Assembly (NCBI GenBank): GCA_936432065.2
Contig: OW386287.2
Coordinates: 90,377,688 to 90,441,687, forward strand
Reading direction: 5' to 3'
Length of the DNA stretch: 64,000 nt
Source of the DNA: Rutpela maculata
Lineage: Eukaryota > Arthropoda > Insecta > Coleoptera > Cerambycidae
A program made the translations under genes and the position numbers. This document shows, one piece after another, positions 14,201-26,200 of the stretch; position 1 is the first letter of the stretch, and every line of letters begins with the position of its first letter. The notes under the pieces are model-generated. The model did not search any database and was not told the origin of the DNA. It saw only the letters and a program-made list of their open reading frames with translations.

Positions 14201-17200
14201 ATTTATAATATTATTATTAAAACTATAAACTGAACCTCATCATGTTACGACTATGACCTTACTTATGAAATGATCGATTTCTGCAAATGGCACAGCACCT
14301 ACTGCATGTTGCAATAAATTGTCACTAAACTGTCTAAATATGAACAGAGAATATTATTTAGGTATTAGGCAAATCACAACTTAAAATAAAAAGACTTCTT
14401 CACCACATTTTGATCGAAAAACACGAAAAACACTTATTAACATTAATTACGAATACTGTCAAAACTGTCAAACTGAGATTATGATAATCGAACTGAAGCC
14501 GATCGTGTACGAGCGGCCGCGAATACGCCGATGGGCCAATCAGCAACTTATGAGAAGAAGTGCCTTAGATTAGGAGTCTTTCGGGATCATAAAATTCATG
14601 CCATTATGTATCTAGATATAAGTTCTTTAATCGGAGCTCGCAACCTAACACTTAACTCACTGAACCATTGAACATCTTTAATTAAATGTGTTTAAAAGCT
14701 ATATACCTAGTTAGAAATAGTAAAACAAAATTATTATTATTATGGGGCAAAAATTGAACTAGTCACTAAATACTTCTATTTATTTTTATTTTATAATGAT
14801 TTATTTAAATTAAAATTTCAGGTTGCAAAATATATTCGGCAACTATGTCAAAACATACTGATGTTTCTATATGTACGTTTTTATTGTAATAATATATTGT
14901 TATTATGATTGGTCAAAGATCTCTATATACATATATACATATATATATATATATAGTGAATATATGAATATATATAGTGAACCAAATGACCAATTTTGAC
15001 GACAAAATGACGTCATTTTAATGACGTCAAAATAATGACCTAAAAGAAACGTGTATTTGACGTCTTCATGATGACGTCAGAAGTACGTTTTAAATATCAC
15101 GTCTCTGGTACGTCATTTATTAATGATGTCAAAATAATGACCTAAAAGAAACGTGTATTTGACGTCTTCATGATGACGTCAGAAGTACGTTTTAAATATC
15201 ACGTCTCTGGTTAGATAGATAGATAGATAGATAGATACTTTATTCATTCATTAATTTTACATACAAAGGTAAAACTTATCAAACTAGTCAAAATAGTACA
15301 TTACACATACATATACATACTCAATACACTCACTCGTACATAGACATTATCAAATACACTTAGACAATCTAACACTCAACATACATGCAAAACGAAATAG
15401 TCAATGACCTAGGTACTCTTCTACAGAATAAAATGCCTTACTAACTAGGTGTTCATACAGTTTTTGTTTAAAATGATTAAAATTCTGAATAACACTAACA
15501 TCACTACAAAGATTTAAAAACCTGTTGAAACATGTAATGCCCTGATAAATATGCGAATTTTGAGAGACACTTAATCTTGAATATGGTTGATATAAATTAC
15601 TGTTGTTACGTGTATCATATTTATGCACATTGCTTATTTTCATAAATGAATTTTCTCTCATTTTTATATTTAATACAACTAAATATATATAGAGAGAAGG
15701 CAGAGTTTGAATTGACAAGTTAATAAATATTTGTCTACAGGATGTATGAGGATGTGCTCCTACCATACATCTGATAATTTTTTTCTGTATAACAAAGACT
15801 TTATGAAAGTGAGCTGAACGTCCCCAAAAAATTAAACCATAACTTAAAATAGATTGCACAAGCCCATAATAGGCCAATTTAAGAATGGACAAAGATACTG
15901 TAGCTCGCAGCTGTCTTACAATAAAACACATAGTACTTAATTTTGAAGAAATATAATCTATATGTTCCTCCCAGGTCATTTTTTGGTCTATTACAACCCC
16001 TAAAAATTTTATAGAATTCACTTGTTCAATGCTTTTATGGTTCATCTTAATGAGTTGACTAGATTCGCTTTTACCATTCTTTGATTGAAATACCATAGAA
16101 AAGGTTTTATTTACGTTTACTCTTATTCCATTATGTTGGCACCATTGATAAAATTCTAATGCAGATATATTAGATGTTTCAACTGATTGTATTAAATTAT
16201 TTCCTGTTACTAATTGGTTTGTATCATCTGCATAAATTATTGTTTTTTGTGAGGAAGTACATGAATATATTATATCGTTAATAAAAATAATAAAAAATAA
16301 AGGACCCAGAGTTGAACCCTGAGGAACCCCAATATTAACATTTCTTGACTCTGACTTGTATTTATCAATGACCACGATCTGTCTTCTCCCTCGTAAATAT
16401 GATGCCGCCCAATTATAGGCAACACCTCGTACACCAATGCGATATAATTTCTCCAGGAGCAGGTCATGGTCAACCGTGTCAAAGGCCCGTGATAGGTCAA
16501 AATAAAGTGCAATTGGAAATTGCTTATTATTGAGACATTCATACACACTGTCGCAGAGTTCTGCGATTGCTGTTGAGGTAGATTTCTTGGATCTAAAACC
16601 GTGTTGTGAGGTGTTTAATAGATTTTGTGCTTCTAAAAATTGAGTTAACCTTGTATTGTAGCACATATCAAACAATTTGGCTAACTGACTTTGCAAGCAA
16701 ATATTTCTATAATTGTTTATTTCATCTCTTGCTCCTTTATTTTTAAAAACTGGTACAGATTTAGATATCTTTAGTGAATCTGGATATTTTCCTTCAATAA
16801 ATGATTCATTAATCAAATAGGACAACGGTGTACTTATTAGGTCGCTAATTACCCTTAAGGCACTACCATAAATTTCATCAATACCCGCAGCTGGCTTTAA
16901 AGTTGTTTTCATAATGAACCCTTCTATCTCATAGGGTGTGGTAGGATATAGATAAAACGTATTTTCTGAATGAGGAGCGAATTTGAGATTATTAATATCA
17001 GGCTTAGAACTTTGTATATCCAAGAAAAAGTTATTAAAATGGTTGGCTAGTCTAGTTTTATCTACAATTTCTTCGCCATTAATATTTATGTGGTATGAGT
17101 CATATTTCTTTGTATTACCTTTCATTTCATTTATTATTTTCCAGCTCTCTTTCATAATGTTACTGGTGTTACTGATTCTATTATTATTAAAATTTGCTTT

Positions 17201-20200
17201 AGCTTGTTTTACCTGCTCTCTATATATAATCTTTAGTTTGTTATATTTATCCTTTATCACAGCATTATTTGTATTTTTACATATTTTAGACATATCACAG
17301 AGTGTTTGATGCAAGCTTTTAAGTTGATGATTAAACCAAGGTTTTTTATTTCTATTAGTTTGTATTTTTTTGTATGGAAAAGCATTGTTAAAATGAAACA
17401 TGATTGTTGAATAAAAACTGTCAAAGATATTGTCTAAACCAATAGATTCATACATTTCGGACCAACTCTCATGTGCTATTATATTTCTGAACGTAACCAG
17501 ATTACTACTAGAGAAATCTCTTTTAAATATAATTTCACTTTCACATTTCTTCAATAACGGTAAGTTAAATTCACATATTTGGAAACAATGATCCGAGAAG
17601 TGTGTCTCTTTTACCAAACTAGATTTTACTGTTACATTAGAAAATATTACATCTATAGAAGTTGCTGATGTTGCCGTTATTCGTGTAGGTTCACTGATAT
17701 GATTATGCATGTCAAATTCACTAAAGAGATTAACAATATCTTTTGATTCGCTAGTCTGTGCCAGAAAATTTATGTTCATGTCACCACATACTATATAATA
17801 ACTATTACCTCTGTATATATAATACATTAGTTCATACATTTTATCTATAAATATTTTCAAATTACCACTTGGTGACCTGTATACTGTTATGATATATAAT
17901 TTAGCTCCACTCTTCAAGACATCTACAATAGCGATAGTTATTTCGAAATGTTTTTCTATATATATTTTATATGGTAATGGTTTCATTTTAAACTTTTCTT
18001 TAGAAAAAATGCACACACCCCCACGTTGAAAGTCTTTACGACAGGAATTGTTAATTAGTACATAGTCACTTAACTGAAATGATGTTATTTCGTATGATTT
18101 TAACCAATGTTCTGTTATGCATATTATATCCACTTGGTATATACTAAGCAACAGTTCTAAGTCAAGTTCTTTCCCTAGCATTCCTTGTACATTAAAATGC
18201 ATTAGATTTATGTTCGATGTTTCTGGACTTTTTGACTCACTACTAATAGTTTTTACAGCTTGAGCAGCTGTAGTATCTGTATCGTTCAGTTTTTTAGACA
18301 GAGGTGTACCCGAGTCTTTAGAATCCGCGTCACCTGTTGCGCCTGATGCAGGAATTTCCTCATTGATGACGCACGTTAATAAAGTTTTAGGCTGCTGATG
18401 GTGAATGTTGGAAATTATGCTTGAGGATCCATCTGCTCGTGTGCTTGTGATAGCATCCTCCTTTTTACGAAAAAACGAGACACTAGAGCTCCATCAGGCC
18501 AAGAGTCCCGTCTCCATGCCTTCTTAAAATTGTCCTGCCTTATTGTAACTTTCATTGAGGCATACAAGTCCGGGAATTTAGAGCTATGTTTTTCACATAC
18601 AACCTCCGGAAATTCCTTTACTAGCATCCTTTTTAAGTCATCTGGTTTGGTAGTAGGCTTTAACCTTGTCACATGAAGTGATATTAATTTTGGGACTGTT
18701 TGAATACCTGTGTTTGCATCGTTATGGTACGTCATTTATTGGGACAATGACGTCAATGACGACAAAATCACCTTTAAAAGACGTCATAGTGACGTCACCC
18801 TGCTACCTGGGCACCCTAGTGCCCATTTTACTTATACTGAAATTTAAATATAGGAGATATTGCCTAGAGCAGTTCAGAATCTCTTACATTATTTGCAGAT
18901 AAGTGGCAATATAGCGCTCTTTATTTTGTTCTGGTTTGAAAATTACACACAACCAATAGAATAGCTTGGAAATTTGCGGCAATGTCCAACGGTTTAAACG
19001 GAGTGTAAACTCTATGATTTTTTTTACTACAAAACATAAAAAAAATAAAATGAAAATACAGGCCAAATGTTTTCATGTATTATTATTATTATTAGAATAA
19101 AAATAAAAAATTGTCTAGTTACCCATTGTGGTATTCTAATTGTTCGAAAAAAATATGAATACAAATAGCACTGTTGAAACCCTATTAAAAGTTTTTTAGA
19201 AAATATGTTAAAAAAAAAGTTATTTGTAAAAAAACACAATTTCACTCCTAAAAAAATGCCACAAAGCTAATTGTGGTAAACTTTTAGAATATCATTTCTA
19301 CAAGTCGAGAATATAGTCTCAAATTTTCAATGAGGAATTTTTCCAAAGTTAAAACATAAGTTTGCTTCTAAATAAGAGTACATCAAATTTAACTAATTAT
19401 TGCAGGCTGTTAGAGTCCAATGGAGAAAAGAAGGAGGAGAGTTGCCGTCTCATGCTATTGATGATGGAAGAGGTCTTTTGGTTATTACCAATTTAAGAAT
19501 AGCGGATTCAGGAAGATATGTGTGCGAGGCTGATGATGGACATTCTATTGTAACATCTAGCGTCAATCTGAATGTTGGAGGTAAGTTTTTTAAATATAAT
19601 TAATTATTATAACTTATCCATTTGTGTCTGGACAACGGACAACTGAAGTACATCATTTGTCCGTTGCACATAATATAGGAAATGTTTCATTAAATACATA
19701 AGTATTTAAGCAAACCATATTATATTTATATGATGGCAGTGCATTTTTTAACTAATGAAGTGGGCAACACAAATGTCGCCCACTTGGAAAAATTAGTCGC
19801 CCAGTGATTGAAATTTTGATGTACTAGGCGACAATGATTTTGGTCAATTTATTGCATTATATTTTTCTTCGAAACAGAAATCGGTACCGATATCGCCTTC
19901 CGCGAAATAAAACACCAAACCAATAACAAATATAAAATAAAATAGTACAAGTAAAGTCTGAATTTTAAAAAGGGTCGTAAAATTTTACCCTAGTACAGGA
20001 AGATACCTAAGTTCCAAGAATGAGCAACAGAAAGCGGGTGACGTGACATGCACATGTTTTGCAATATTATAATTGAAAATCATTTTCCTTTTATTAGATA
20101 AAATTACTAACATATCGTTAACAGTAAAATCAGGTTAGGTTCAAAATATTTTGGGCTTTGTCGCCCAGTGATTTTGGCTTAAAAAATGCACTGTATGATG

Positions 20201-23200
20201 GTGCCAATAGATATGTTCAGCTGACACAGTAGCTATGATAGCTATGATAATGATAACTAAATATTTTCTGAATAACCTGGCTGAACGCGGATATACATAT
20301 ACTATACTCTTGAGCAATGCAGTTGATCTGGTCTTTCCAGAAAAAACATACAAACAAAGCAATATACCTTGCACGACCTAGTTCACCAAGGAACTAAGTG
20401 ATATGAGAGATATTCTACACTTTATGCAGGAAACCGTAAAAGCTACTAACTCTCCGGAACTCAGAGAAATAATGCAAAAATATAGGAAAAAATATAACAT
20501 TGCAATCGGAAATGCTAAACTCAAAGCTAATGATACGTACATTAAAAATCATTCTAATAAATCTAAAGCGATCTGGCAGGTGGTACGAGCAAATACGAAT
20601 ACGCAGTCAAAAAATCGAACGGCAGACAGCAGCATAAGTCCAGATGATTTCAATAATTTCTTTGCAGATATTGCTAAGAATATTATTGATGAGCTGCCTG
20701 ATAGTGACTTTACCGCAGCAGAATTTCTATATAATAATGCTAATACAATATCTCACGCAGGCCTGCGAGAATTTATTTTCAGTGAAATAACTTTTATTGA
20801 AGTTAGGGACATAATATTCAATTTAAAAAACAAAAATAGTAAAGATTATTATAACCTTAACACTAAGATACTTAAGAGTATAGCCAATATCATTGTTATT
20901 CCTCTTACAAGGTTATTTAACTTATGTATAAGCGTTGAGTGAAGAGTCCTTATAGAGATGCAGCCGTGTACTTAATATCGTAGTGCGGGCAGGGTCTGTG
21001 GTATAGTTAGGCGCCACCGATATTGGGGTCTAGCAATCTCGTCAATCTCAGTCCCTCAGTCGGCTGATAGCACTCGCATGGTTCGTGTCATTTGTTGTAT
21101 TAGTTTAGTGCACCGTAAAACGAGGAAAAAAAAGTAGCTTCCTTCTTGAAAAAAAATTTTTGAAGGTACAACCACATGGGACCTTCACAGCATGATAGAT
21201 TAGGTCCTTGGCCATCTGTAATGTCCAATTACAATATTTTTTGGGAGGTCAAACTATTTTTATGACGAAAAATGTTATAAATCTGTCAAAATTAATTTTT
21301 CTTACATTTTCACACATCCCTCGTGATATCTCCGGAACCAATTGAGATAATTATACGTATTTTTTTTTAATTGATGGAGGAAATGTGGGCGAAGGTCACT
21401 GCTTAAATTTTGTTTTTATGAAAAATCTAATTTTTCTGTAAAACGAGGTAAAACTTGAACATTTACTTACCTTGCAGCGCTTTTTTCAGTAAGCGAAAAA
21501 CTTTTTTATTTTAAGGAATTTTGACATACCATCTGCGTATGAAATAAAGTCTACACCTCAAGGAAGTTTTTAAAACAAAAATCAGGTCTCTACGACTTAT
21601 AGTTTTCGAAATTTTGTTATTTAAAGCTGAGTTTTTCGATCCTAGAGGCCTAGATGTCCGGCAAGTGTGGACTATTTAATACAAGTAATCTTATATTATA
21701 TTATGCCAGTTAGAAACAAACTTTTCTTTATATAATGTGAATGCAAATGAGTATTAGTTATTTTTATTGAGTTATTACATATTATTTAGTGCTTAACAAT
21801 GGAATGTTTATTCTGTGGACAAACTTTGAAAGATAATGACAAATTAGTGAGACAAAATCCTAGATTGCAAGGAGTAAAAACAATTATATATGCCACGGTA
21901 AAAAGGCGAGACATTTGTGTCGAAAAGATTTTGCAACAAGAGGAAAATATTTTAAGTGGAAAAGTCAAAGTGAAATTTCATATAGCCTGCAAACAAACCT
22001 ATATTAGTTTGTAAAATCTTAAAAATCTTTCCCAATTCCGTGAAATTGAAAATGTATCTTCGTCTTCGGTAAGATGCAATAAATTTAATATTCGGACAAT
22101 GTGTTTAATATGTAATACATCGAGAAAGAAAGGCGTAATATGGTATACGATAATTCTCTGTAGACGTGATTTATCTTTATATTTCTTTGCCACCTTATTA
22201 TCAGTCTAGTCGATACATTGTTGACAAGGGGCCGACGCGACATTTTTATTGTTAATGATGGGATTTTGGAGAATGAGAGGGGAGTATGCGTTTATTTTCG
22301 ATTTATCGCAAATATTTGAGAAACCAAACATAGTATAATTTTTCACATCCAGTGGAAGATAGTAACAAAAAAATTTTTTAAAATGTTTATTGTTCAAATA
22401 GGCTTAGAATATCACGAAACATCGAGATTTTAAGTTTGAGCGAAAAAAAAATTCTGCCTGCCTGCCTGTCTGTTTATTTTCATAACAATTAAATATAAAA
22501 ACCCAATGAGCTGCTGGCAACATAAAACATTTTTTTTCCCAGTAAAATAAACCATTTTGATATAATATTAAATAATACATAACAAAGAAAATTAAGTAAA
22601 AGTTCCATGTACCATGTGCATCACAAATGCGCACAACGTGATAAAGTGAATTTTATTACTTTCACATCAATCACATCCAGTGGAAGTATAGTAACGGCAA
22701 AAAAATTTAAAAAAACTGTCATTGTTGATTGACCTATTTACCCCAAATTTACCCCAATTTACCCCAATTTACCCCCAACCCTTCGACAGAACTAGATCAA
22801 AATATAATCTAGTTCCAGATCTCGTTAAAGTACATACGTGTACCAAATTTCAAGTCAATATCTCAAACGGTTCCAGAGTAAACGTGCGCACAAAAAAAAG
22901 TTACAGACCGACAGACAGAATTTTTTTTTCGCTCAAACTTAAAATCTCGACGTTTCACGACATTCTAAGCCTATTTGAACAATAAAAATTTTTTAAAACT
23001 TTTTTGTCGTTACTATACTTCCACTGGATGTGGAAGTAATTAACTTAATTTGAATATCTGCGGAAAGACTGGTTAATTTTTTTTTTTATTACAAGTAGGT
23101 ATTACTTTTTCGAGAGCATAGTTTTCGAGACGATAAAGTATCGCACAAATGGTACACAATGCACTTTTTATAAAGCATCGAATTTTGTACAAAAAAGTCC

Positions 23201-26200
23201 CTGAGAGCATATTTTTATCTATTATGGCTCAGATGCCAAAGGCGCCCGCGCGCAAACCTCGCGCTGTTCTCCAAGCAGCCCGTTAAAGCAGTTAAATATT
23301 ATTTGTCCAATGAGAATTTGTGGTCGATTTTTTTATTTATGAATTTCTGATCGCTCTGCACGATGGCGTCCTTCATTTTTCTTAAATATGCGTTTTTTAA
23401 TGCAAAAAACATTAAAAAAATCGTACATTTGAACTTTTCCACCTTGTAGGAAGTAATTTTCTTTATTAAAAAAATGTATCTATTATTGACATATCATTTT
23501 GTTTTTATTTATCACATATAAACAATTAATATTACGGCCGAAAAGTGTAATTTTTCATTTTCATCGATTTCTATATAACTGGAACTTGCCGCATATTTTC
23601 ATTAATTAGTGTTTTTTTCTGTACAATTGTACATACATTTCAATAACACAAAGAATATTTAACTATTTTTTTATTTTATTTCAACATTTTTTTAATACTT
23701 GTAACTCCATTATTAATATTATGCATCGAATAAAAAACAGTTTTAAACAGAAGTTACTCATTATGTTTTGTGTAATTTAAATTTGACTATTAGCATCGCC
23801 GTTTTCTTAATTTTTTGTTTGTTAATTAAGTCGCCAGTGCCACTTGCAGAGTAGCGTAAAAAACAGTCATTTTTATGTTTACACGTGAGCACCTGTAGCT
23901 CGAAAACTATAGTAGATAAGAATATGCCCTCGCGGACTTGTTTGTAGAAAATTCCATGTTGTACAAAAAAAAGTGCGGTGCATTTTCGTATTTATTACCG
24001 TTCTCGCTACGCAAGCGCTGAAAGATCAAAAACACCATCCTCGACATTTGCATACTCTTTTTTCTAATTATTTTAAAAAATTGGGAGGTCTTAAACGTAC
24101 TCATAAATACTATTCTATGAAGCTGAACCGAATAGCAAAATAAAATATTTTTAATTTATCACATTTTTATAAATTTCAGAAATTCAAAATTGAACAAAAA
24201 TCTCAAAAAAACATTTTTTGAACCCCAAATGGGTCTCGAGGACAAGGAACAATTGCAATTTCGAACAAAACACGATTGTTACAGCGCACAACGTGGCGAC
24301 TTAAAAGATGAAATGCGACAATAATTGATAGTTAAAGGTTTCTCTTGTTTTTGAATTTTAAGTGAAACTAGTGAAAGAATTATTTATCTGAGATTTTTGT
24401 TTGTAAGTTTTTATTAATAAATTTGTCCTAACAGTAGTAACTTGTAAATGTTTTTTATCAGGGCGGCAAGCAATAACTGTTTGCTACAGGTGCCAAATGC
24501 CCTGACGCCGGCACTGATTGCGCCGGTCTACAACCTGCGTGGAGAATTATAACTTAATAAATATATTATGTACCCTCGTTCGCTGGAAATCAACGTCCAG
24601 TATTTCTATTCGCGGTTCGCGCAAAATAACACCGCGCGGTGGCACCACAAGTCAACGAACAATATGTGGATAGGGACGTGTGGGGGAAGCGTGATGAGCG
24701 AGGAACGGTTTTGGCCGTATAGTTGCGTATCTTATAGACTCTTCAATCAACGGTATAAGACATTCCATCTTCCCAAAAGCCTTTAAAATTTCCCGGGTTG
24801 TGCCAATACACAAAAAAGGTCCCACAAATTTACTTGATAACTACCGACCAATTTCGCTCATTCCAATCATAGCAAAAGTTTTTGAAAAAGCCCTAAAATT
24901 CAGAATATGTTCTTTTTTTGAAGGAAATAGTCTGTTTAATAAAAATCAGTATGGTTTTCGTAATGCACGCTCAACCACTATGGCTATCAACAAACTAGCG
25001 GAAGTCATAAACATTGGATATGAGACAGGATGTTGCGCAGGGGCTTTGTTTTGCGATCTAAGCAAGGCTTTTGACTGTGTTTGTCCTAGTATACTTATAA
25101 AAAAACTTAGTTTTTATAAATTTTCTGATGCAAGTGTGAACTTAATGCAGTCATATCTAATAAGTCGCATGCAACTAGTAGAAACTGGTAATAATCTTTC
25201 TCAGATGAGGACACTAGAATATGGAGTACCACAGGGGTCGGTGCTGTGACCAGTATTATTCCTCATATACGTCAACGACTTGGTGCTTGCCGACCCAAGA
25301 GCCGACTTTATTCTCTTCGCGGATGATGCAACAACAATTAATAAAAATGAAAATCGCAATGAACTGCAGTTACAATTGGAACAGACACGATCAAGGGTCT
25401 CTGCTTGGTTTGTCGCGAATCGATTAAGCTTAAATGCTACTAAAACTGAAATCATGTTTTTTAGTTTAGGTAATATGGGAGTAAATAATAATCCAGAGTC
25501 TGTAAAATTTCTTGGGGTACATATTGACCCTAAGCTCTCATGAAACTCTCACATTGATAAACTATGTAATAAGTTAACTCCTTGTATCTATCACGCTCCA
25601 AACATGAAACGCGTTTTTGGATTACAAAGGAAGGCAGTACGAATTATAAATAAGCTAGGGTATAGAGAAGATTGTAGACAATCTTATATTGATCTGAAAA
25701 TTCTCACAGTACCATCACTATATATCTTACAGTGTCTCATATATGTTAAAGATAACCTACCAAATTACGTAACTCATGAAGAAATTCACTCATACAATAC
25801 AAGACATAAAGCAAATATTTACATAGACTTCCACAGAGTACATAAAACTAGATCCGGAATATCATATTTTGGTCCGAAGTTATTTAACCTGCTACCATCC
25901 CCTGTGAAACTGTTACCTTCTAAAAGTTTTAAATATGTAACAAAAAAATATCTTATATCCAAATGTTTCTATTCTATGGAAGATTTTTATAATAATGATT
26001 TTTCAGACTGGCAATTTTAATACCTTGAGAGAATATACAACTCATTGTATTATTATTTTATATTTACATTGTACTTTGTTTGTATATGCATGTATTGTAT
26101 TGTATTGTATTTATGAACCCCTTGTTTTTTTGACTTGTGTAAAACTCTTGTTTCTTGGCACCAATAAATTTTCTATTTCTATTTCTATTTCTATAGACAA

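Larger units (their letters stand above)
15211..18726 (-). mobile_element. LINE 1, 5'-truncated, CR1/Jockey superfamily, (TATC)n tail
   Basis: The element is on the minus strand. Its 3' end is AATAAAGTATC followed by a (TATC)n tail at 15211-15236. It keeps the end of ORF1 and a complete ORF2. The 5' end at about 18726 falls within ORF1 and abuts the GACGTCA element. A long target duplication is not visible (at most GGT). Confidence 0.8.
13611..18811. mobile_element. Palindrome-filled MITE 3 with TGACGTCA repeats (CA duplication)
   Basis: The left end CCCAGGCAGCAAGGTGCCGT pairs with the inverted right end CCCAGGTAGCAGGGTGACGT. CA lies on both sides (13609-13610, 18812-18813). Short palindromes built on GACGTC, several of them the full TGACGTCA octamer, recur in 13640-13780, 14998-15190 and 18730-18795. 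Without the inserts at 13920-14636 and 15211-18726, it is under 1 kb. Removing it restores the palindromic tip of the surrounding foldback, which supports both boundaries. Confidence 0.6.
12401..18816. mobile_element. Outer foldback element, split near its right tip
   Basis: The left arm begins GGGTGCTCCAAAAATGACTT. The right arm, read inverted, begins GGGTGGTCCAAAAATTATTT, and the match continues for about 260 bp (12401-12660 against 13350-13610). The last six bases of the right arm lie at 18811-18816 because another element inserted at 13611-18811. With that insert removed, the element is about 1.2 kb and is flanked by TA (12399-12400, 18817-18818). Noncoding. Confidence 0.6.
20933..24752. 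mobile_element. 3.8-kb DNA transposon with 7-bp duplication
   Basis: The ends are CGTTGAGTGAAGAGTC and, inverted, CGTTGATTGAAGAGTC, continuing into TATAGA/TATAAGA. The duplication GTATAAG is exact (20926-20932, 24753-24759). Excision restores the reading frame of LINE 2, which confirms both boundaries. Inside are a CxxC...HxxxC protein remnant (21799) and a foldback MITE (22342). 23034-24560 is AT-rich, with no supported gene. I cannot name the superfamily. Confidence 0.7.
20285..26196 (+). mobile_element. LINE 2, degenerate and split, (TTTCTA)n tail
   Basis: Pieces 20285-20932 and 24753-26196 form one 5'-truncated ORF2 once the transposon between them is removed. The join restores the RT frame (LFNLCI...PKAFKISRVVPIHKKG). 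The 3' end is AATAAATTTTC followed by (TTTCTA)n at 26170-26196. The 5' boundary is not sharp. The first visible coding is about 20290. Confidence 0.75.

Noticed and set aside
16983..17309. 108-aa membrane-like + ORF
   Set aside because: Antisense shadow of LINE 1 ORF2.
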